A stretch of DNA of 27,274 nucleotides from NCBI GenBank assembly GCA_015486095.1, contig WFSK01000165.1, forward strand, positions 1 through 27,274. The letters are read 5' to 3'. Both the position numbers and the translations under genes were made by a program. This DNA comes from Thermotogae bacterium. Lineage in GTDB: Bacteria > Thermotogota > Thermotogae > B3-G13. Under the pieces are notes generated by a model. The model made no database searches, was not told the DNA's origin, and saw nothing but the letters and a program-made list of their open reading frames with translations. Below are positions 24,797 through 27,274 of this stretch, piece by piece (position 1 is the first letter of the stretch; the number at the start of each line of letters is the position of its first letter).

Positions 24797-25459
24797 ATGA
24801 AGATGGAGCGTACTCTTACTGAGAGTGTTGAAGATTATCTGCAGGATATATTCCTATTGAGCTTAGACCGAAAGATCGTAAGGCTTAAGGATATCGCGAA
24901 AAAACGGGGGGTGAAGATGCCATCCGTCGTGAATGCTATAAGAGTCCTTTCAGAAAACAAATTGGTAGAGCACGAAAAATATGGCTATGTAATGTTAACG
25001 GATGCAGGTGTTGAAATTGCAAAGCGGATCTACGAGCGGCATGAGACTATCTATAGATTTCTTCATGACGTCTTAGGCGTAAAAGAAGAGATAGCAGAAG
25101 AAGATGCCCATAAGATGGAACACGATCTCCACAATGAGACTCTTGAATCACTCGCGAGGTTCACAATGCTCGTTGAACAACATTCGGATATCTTCAATTC
25201 CAACCATAATAAATCAACGAAAGGAGAAGGATATATGACACTTGGAAAACTCAAGAAAGGTGATGAAGCTGAGATAATCAAGGTGAATGGAACGGGGAGC
25301 CTGAAAACAAGACTTCTCGATATGGGAGCGGTTCCTGGCACGCGGGTAAGAGTAGAAAGGGTAGCCCCCCTTGGTGACCCAATAGAGATATCTATTAAAG
25401 GATATCATCTCTCTTTGAGGAAGGCAGAAGCCGATCAGATAATCGTGAAGGAGCTATGA
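24797..25459 (+). CDS. DtxR/MntR family metal-dependent regulator with C-terminal FeoA domain
   Basis: 220 residues. Residues 5-70 form a winged helix (SVEDYLQDIFLLS, then VRLKDIAKKRGVKMPSVVNAI as recognition region). Residues 71-135 are the metal-binding dimerisation domain: His82/Glu83 in YERHETIYRFL, and His105, Glu108 and His109 in DAHKMEHDLHNETL, with His where DtxR has Cys102. Residues 147-220 are a FeoA/SH3-like domain (MTLGKLKKGDEAEI, LLDMGAVPGTRV, ISIKGYHLSLRKAEA). It likely represses metal-uptake genes when iron or manganese is replete. The linker TKGEGY just before the FeoA part is encoded by a sequence that looks like a complete ribosome-binding site, suggesting a recent fusion of two genes. 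It overlaps the next feoA by 4 nt. Start ATG 24797 has only a weak GGGAAG; ATG 24803 is an alternative. Confidence 0.9.
   Translation: MKMERTLTESVEDYLQDIFLLSLDRKIVRLKDIAKKRGVKMPSVVNAIRVLSENKLVEHEKYGYVMLTDAGVEIAKRIYERHETIYRFLHDVLGVKEEIAEEDAHKMEHDLHNETLESLARFTMLVEQHSDIFNSNHNKSTKGEGYMTLGKLKKGDEAEIIKVNGTGSLKTRLLDMGAVPGTRVRVERVAPLGDPIEISIKGYHLSLRKAEADQIIVKEL
25220..25237 (+). promoter_or_regulatory. Internal ribosome-binding site and ATG at the regulator-FeoA joint
   Basis: AAAGGAG at 25220-25226 is followed by eight bases and an in-frame ATG at 25235. Translation from here would give a free 74-residue FeoA from the 3' half of the fusion gene, the same length as the stand-alone FeoA that follows. 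It is a better initiation signal than that of the full-length gene. Confidence 0.6.
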
Positions 25460-25680
25460 TGGTGCCTTTGATATATGCAAAAGCAGGCGAAGTAGTGGAA
25501 GTAGTTAGGATCGTTGGTGGAAGAGGCCTTTCTTCGCGTCTGGCCAACATGGGAATATATCCCGGGGTAAAGCTCAAAGTCGTATCCAGCGCAGAATTCG
25601 GCCCTCTAATAGTGGCATTGGACGAAACGAGAATTGGCTTGGGTAGAAATATGGCAAGGAAGATATTTGTAAGGGTGTAA
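25456..25680 (+). CDS. feoA: FeoA family protein (ferrous iron transport accessory)
   Basis: 74 residues, the normal size of the SH3-like FeoA that works with the FeoB ferrous iron permease on its cytoplasmic side. Features are KAGEVVEVVRIVGGRGLSSR, LANMGIYPGVKLKVV (the L-x-x-MG-x-x-PG hallmark) and the late LGRNMARKIFV. It starts at 25456 in an ATGA overlap with the regulator-FeoA gene, so the two FeoA units are tandem and coupled. No feoB follows: the next gene is convergent with only 8 bases between stops. It must act with a FeoB encoded elsewhere or have another role. Confidence 0.92.
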   Translation: MMVPLIYAKAGEVVEVVRIVGGRGLSSRLANMGIYPGVKLKVVSSAEFGPLIVALDETRIGLGRNMARKIFVRV

Positions 25681-25688
25681 TGAGTGGT

Positions 25689-26816
25689 TTATGGGTTTAC
25701 GATCGTATATAACTTTATTTCACCGTCTTTCCATATGTTTATAACCGCAGATTTAGTCGGATTTCCCGTTTGAGGATCGATGGTTATGACTCCCGTTGCA
25801 CCTTCTAAGTTTTTCGTATGTCTTATATAATAATTTATGTTTTCAGGATTAGGTTTCTCACCTGCAGATACACATGATTTTACGGCGTTGTACACGACCA
25901 GATATGTATCCCATCCAAGGGCTGATGAGGTAGGGGGAACAATATTATACCTTTTCTCAAACTCGGTTACAAAATATCTTGCAGCCCTTGTTTTTGCAGC
26001 TTCCACATTGAAATGATCGGTGAAATAAAGTCCATTCACACTATCTCCAGCATATTTGAAGACGTCGTCATTCCCTCCTGTATCTCCACACGCCAAAATC
26101 CCTTTATATCCCATTTCTCTTAGACTCTTTACTAAAATACCCAATTCTCTATAATATGCCGGTATGTAGATCATATCGGGATTCAATTCGATGGTCTTTT
26201 CTGCAAGATTCTTCAAGGCGAATTCAGGATCATCACGTTTGAAGTAAAAAGAGCGCAATATTCTTCCTTTTAAACTAATAAAAGCTTGCCTGAAATAGTT
26301 AGCAAGTCCCATACAGTAGGGTTCACTCCTATCGACGATCAATACGGCGTTATTAACTTTTAATTCCCCTACAGCGAAATTGGCTGCAACCTCACCTTGA
26401 AAGGAATCGATAAAACAAACTCGAGAGATATACCTCTTGTCTTCCGTCGTTAAGGGATTCGTAGAGTATGTAGATACCAGAGGAATTCTTGCGCTTTCCG
26501 CTACCAATGATGCGGCGATAGCTAAGCTACTCCAGGGATAACCGATGAGGGCAACGACACCTTCATCGATCAGCTGACTCGTGATTTTTTGAGATTCATC
26601 TGGATTCGTCTTATCATCTCTTCTCATCAAAATTATCTTGTAATCCCCAACGGAAGGCATCAACTCATTCGCCAATTGAATTGCATCCCATGTTCTTTCG
26701 GCATTTACTCTTCCTTCACCGGTAAACGGTAAACAAACACCTATCTTTAATTCGGTAGCAAAGACCTGTAATGTTAAAAACAATAAAAAAGTAAACAATA
26801 AAGTATATCTTTTCAT
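25689..26816 (-). CDS. ABC transporter substrate-binding protein, branched-chain amino acid (LivK/Peripla_BP_6) type
   Basis: 375 residues. An N-terminal signal peptide (KRYTLLFTFLLFLTLQVFA) ends in a signal peptidase I-like site without a lipobox cysteine, so the protein is probably free in the periplasm or toga space. The mature part starts LKIGVCLPFTGEG and has the type I periplasmic-binding fold, with VVALIGYPWSSLAIAAS, RIPLVSTYSTNPLTTE, VLIVDRSEPYCMGLANYFRQ, LNPDMIYIPAYYRELG and SALGWDTYLVVYNAV. The family binds leucine, isoleucine, valine, amides or other small ligands; which one is not readable. No permease or ATPase of the Liv type is nearby, so the gene stands alone. An upstream promoter is at 26841-26871. 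Confidence 0.9.
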   Translation of the reverse strand: MKRYTLLFTFLLFLTLQVFATELKIGVCLPFTGEGRVNAERTWDAIQLANELMPSVGDYKIILMRRDDKTNPDESQKITSQLIDEGVVALIGYPWSSLAIAASLVAESARIPLVSTYSTNPLTTEDKRYISRVCFIDSFQGEVAANFAVGELKVNNAVLIVDRSEPYCMGLANYFRQAFISLKGRILRSFYFKRDDPEFALKNLAEKTIELNPDMIYIPAYYRELGILVKSLREMGYKGILACGDTGGNDDVFKYAGDSVNGLYFTDHFNVEAAKTRAARYFVTEFEKRYNIVPPTSSALGWDTYLVVYNAVKSCVSAGEKPNPENINYYIRHTKNLEGATGVITIDPQTGNPTKSAVINIWKDGEIKLYTIVNP

Positions 26817-26840
26817 CTGTTTTGCCCCCTTTGTTGTTTT

Positions 26841-26871
26841 ATTATAACATATTTAATATGCTAAATCTCAA
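26841..26871 (-). promoter_or_regulatory. Candidate promoter of the substrate-binding protein gene with an embedded palindrome
   Basis: On the minus strand a perfect TATAAT (26841-26846) lies 19 bases after TTGAGA (26866-26871). That spacing is longer than ideal and suggests activator dependence or a weak core promoter. The spacer holds a perfect 13-bp palindrome CATATTTAATATG (26848-26860), a plausible regulator site. Confidence 0.5.
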
Positions 26872-27274
26872 TCCGAATCGACTGTGTCAGGTAATGAGGT
26901 AGGAGGGATATCTCGATGTGCGAGTGTTGTAAGTGGTTGCGAAGCTGGAGGAAGGTAGCATACTGGCGAAAAACAGGATGTTTTGAGTGCATCGGCATTC
27001 ACGGAAGAATGCTCGATGCTGACCAATATGCTACCGACAGAAGCGAGCAACGTGTTCGTTCACATCGACGATGCACACCAAGATATGCCTTCCATCTCAT
27101 AGAGTTTATTGGCGTGCAGCGTTAGTGTAAGTGAAAATGTTGTTCGCTTCTGGATGTGGCATTCATGATGGATTTTATCGCTTTGTGGATCATAGAAGTA
27201 GTGATGAAAGATGATTCAAAAGAAGAAAGTTTAATTTTTATTTCTCCTGAAAGTTTTCCCATTCCCTTGGGGAC
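26872..27274. other. Right-end region without a recognisable gene
   Basis: About 400 bp to the window edge. A plus-strand frame at 26916-27125 (69 codons) has a good AGGAGGG eight bases before its ATG, but its translation is rich in Cys, Trp, Arg and His and resembles no family I know. A minus-strand frame is open from the window edge down to a stop at 27122 (50 codons, containing GKLSGEIKIKLSSFESSF) and could be the end of a gene starting beyond the window. Other frames are interrupted. Decayed coding sequence is as likely as real genes. Confidence 0.3.

Overview
The window reads as a thermophilic, moderately AT-rich bacterium, most likely of the Thermotogota lineage. Arginine is written mostly as AGA/AGG and isoleucine often as ATA. 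The aromatic cluster carries a fused shikimate kinase-dehydroquinate synthase (aroKB) and follows the gene order I recall from Thermotoga maritima (DAHP synthase, tyrA, aroA, aroE, aroC, aroKB, aroQ). leuS next to rex and a type I-beta DAHP synthase with an N-terminal regulatory domain also fit. This placement rests on family knowledge and synteny from memory, not on a search. The window is mostly chromosomal housekeeping sequence with a little mobile or accessory debris. There is no rRNA, tRNA, CRISPR array or intact insertion sequence.

Left part (1-4469, plus strand): the 3' end of an Rpn/PD-(D/E)XK transposase-like gene, then a compact run cinA - M42 aminopeptidase - DppA-type D-aminopeptidase - YkfC-like NlpC/P60 endopeptidase. 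The last three make a plausible set for degrading murein-derived and other peptides in the cytoplasm.

Centre (4497-24008, minus strand): about 19.5 kb of uninterrupted co-directional genes. Read in the direction of transcription, a first operon, yceD-rpmF-plsX-glmS-rsfS, starts from a near-consensus promoter at 24051-24079. After a 157-bp gap comes leuS-rex-dxr-aroH-aroF-tyrA-aroA-aroE-aroC-aroKB-aroQ, with most junctions being 4-nt stop/start overlaps. It is followed by an ABC exporter pair (ATPase, permease) and lipB-lipA. At the aroQ/ABC junction a TATAAT box inside the end of aroQ is followed by an 18-bp near-palindrome resembling a Rex operator, so the ABC-lip segment may have its own control. 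The cluster contains all steps from erythrose-4-phosphate plus PEP to chorismate, plus chorismate mutase and prephenate dehydrogenase. The neighbouring genes cover leucyl-tRNA charging, redox sensing, isoprenoid, lipid and cell-wall precursor synthesis, and protein lipoylation.

Right part (24021-27274): a low-density stretch with a frameshifted hicB-like antitoxin gene and a 15-codon stump of its hicA toxin partner. Then a plus-strand iron/manganese module from a TTGACA-17-TAAAAT promoter: a DtxR/MntR-type repressor fused in frame to a FeoA domain, overlapping a second stand-alone feoA. The fusion joint is encoded by what looks like an intact ribosome-binding site plus ATG, so the locus may make both the fusion and a free FeoA. 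No feoB is present. Convergent to it is a solitary periplasmic binding protein of the branched-chain amino acid type. The last 450 bases hold no gene I recognise.
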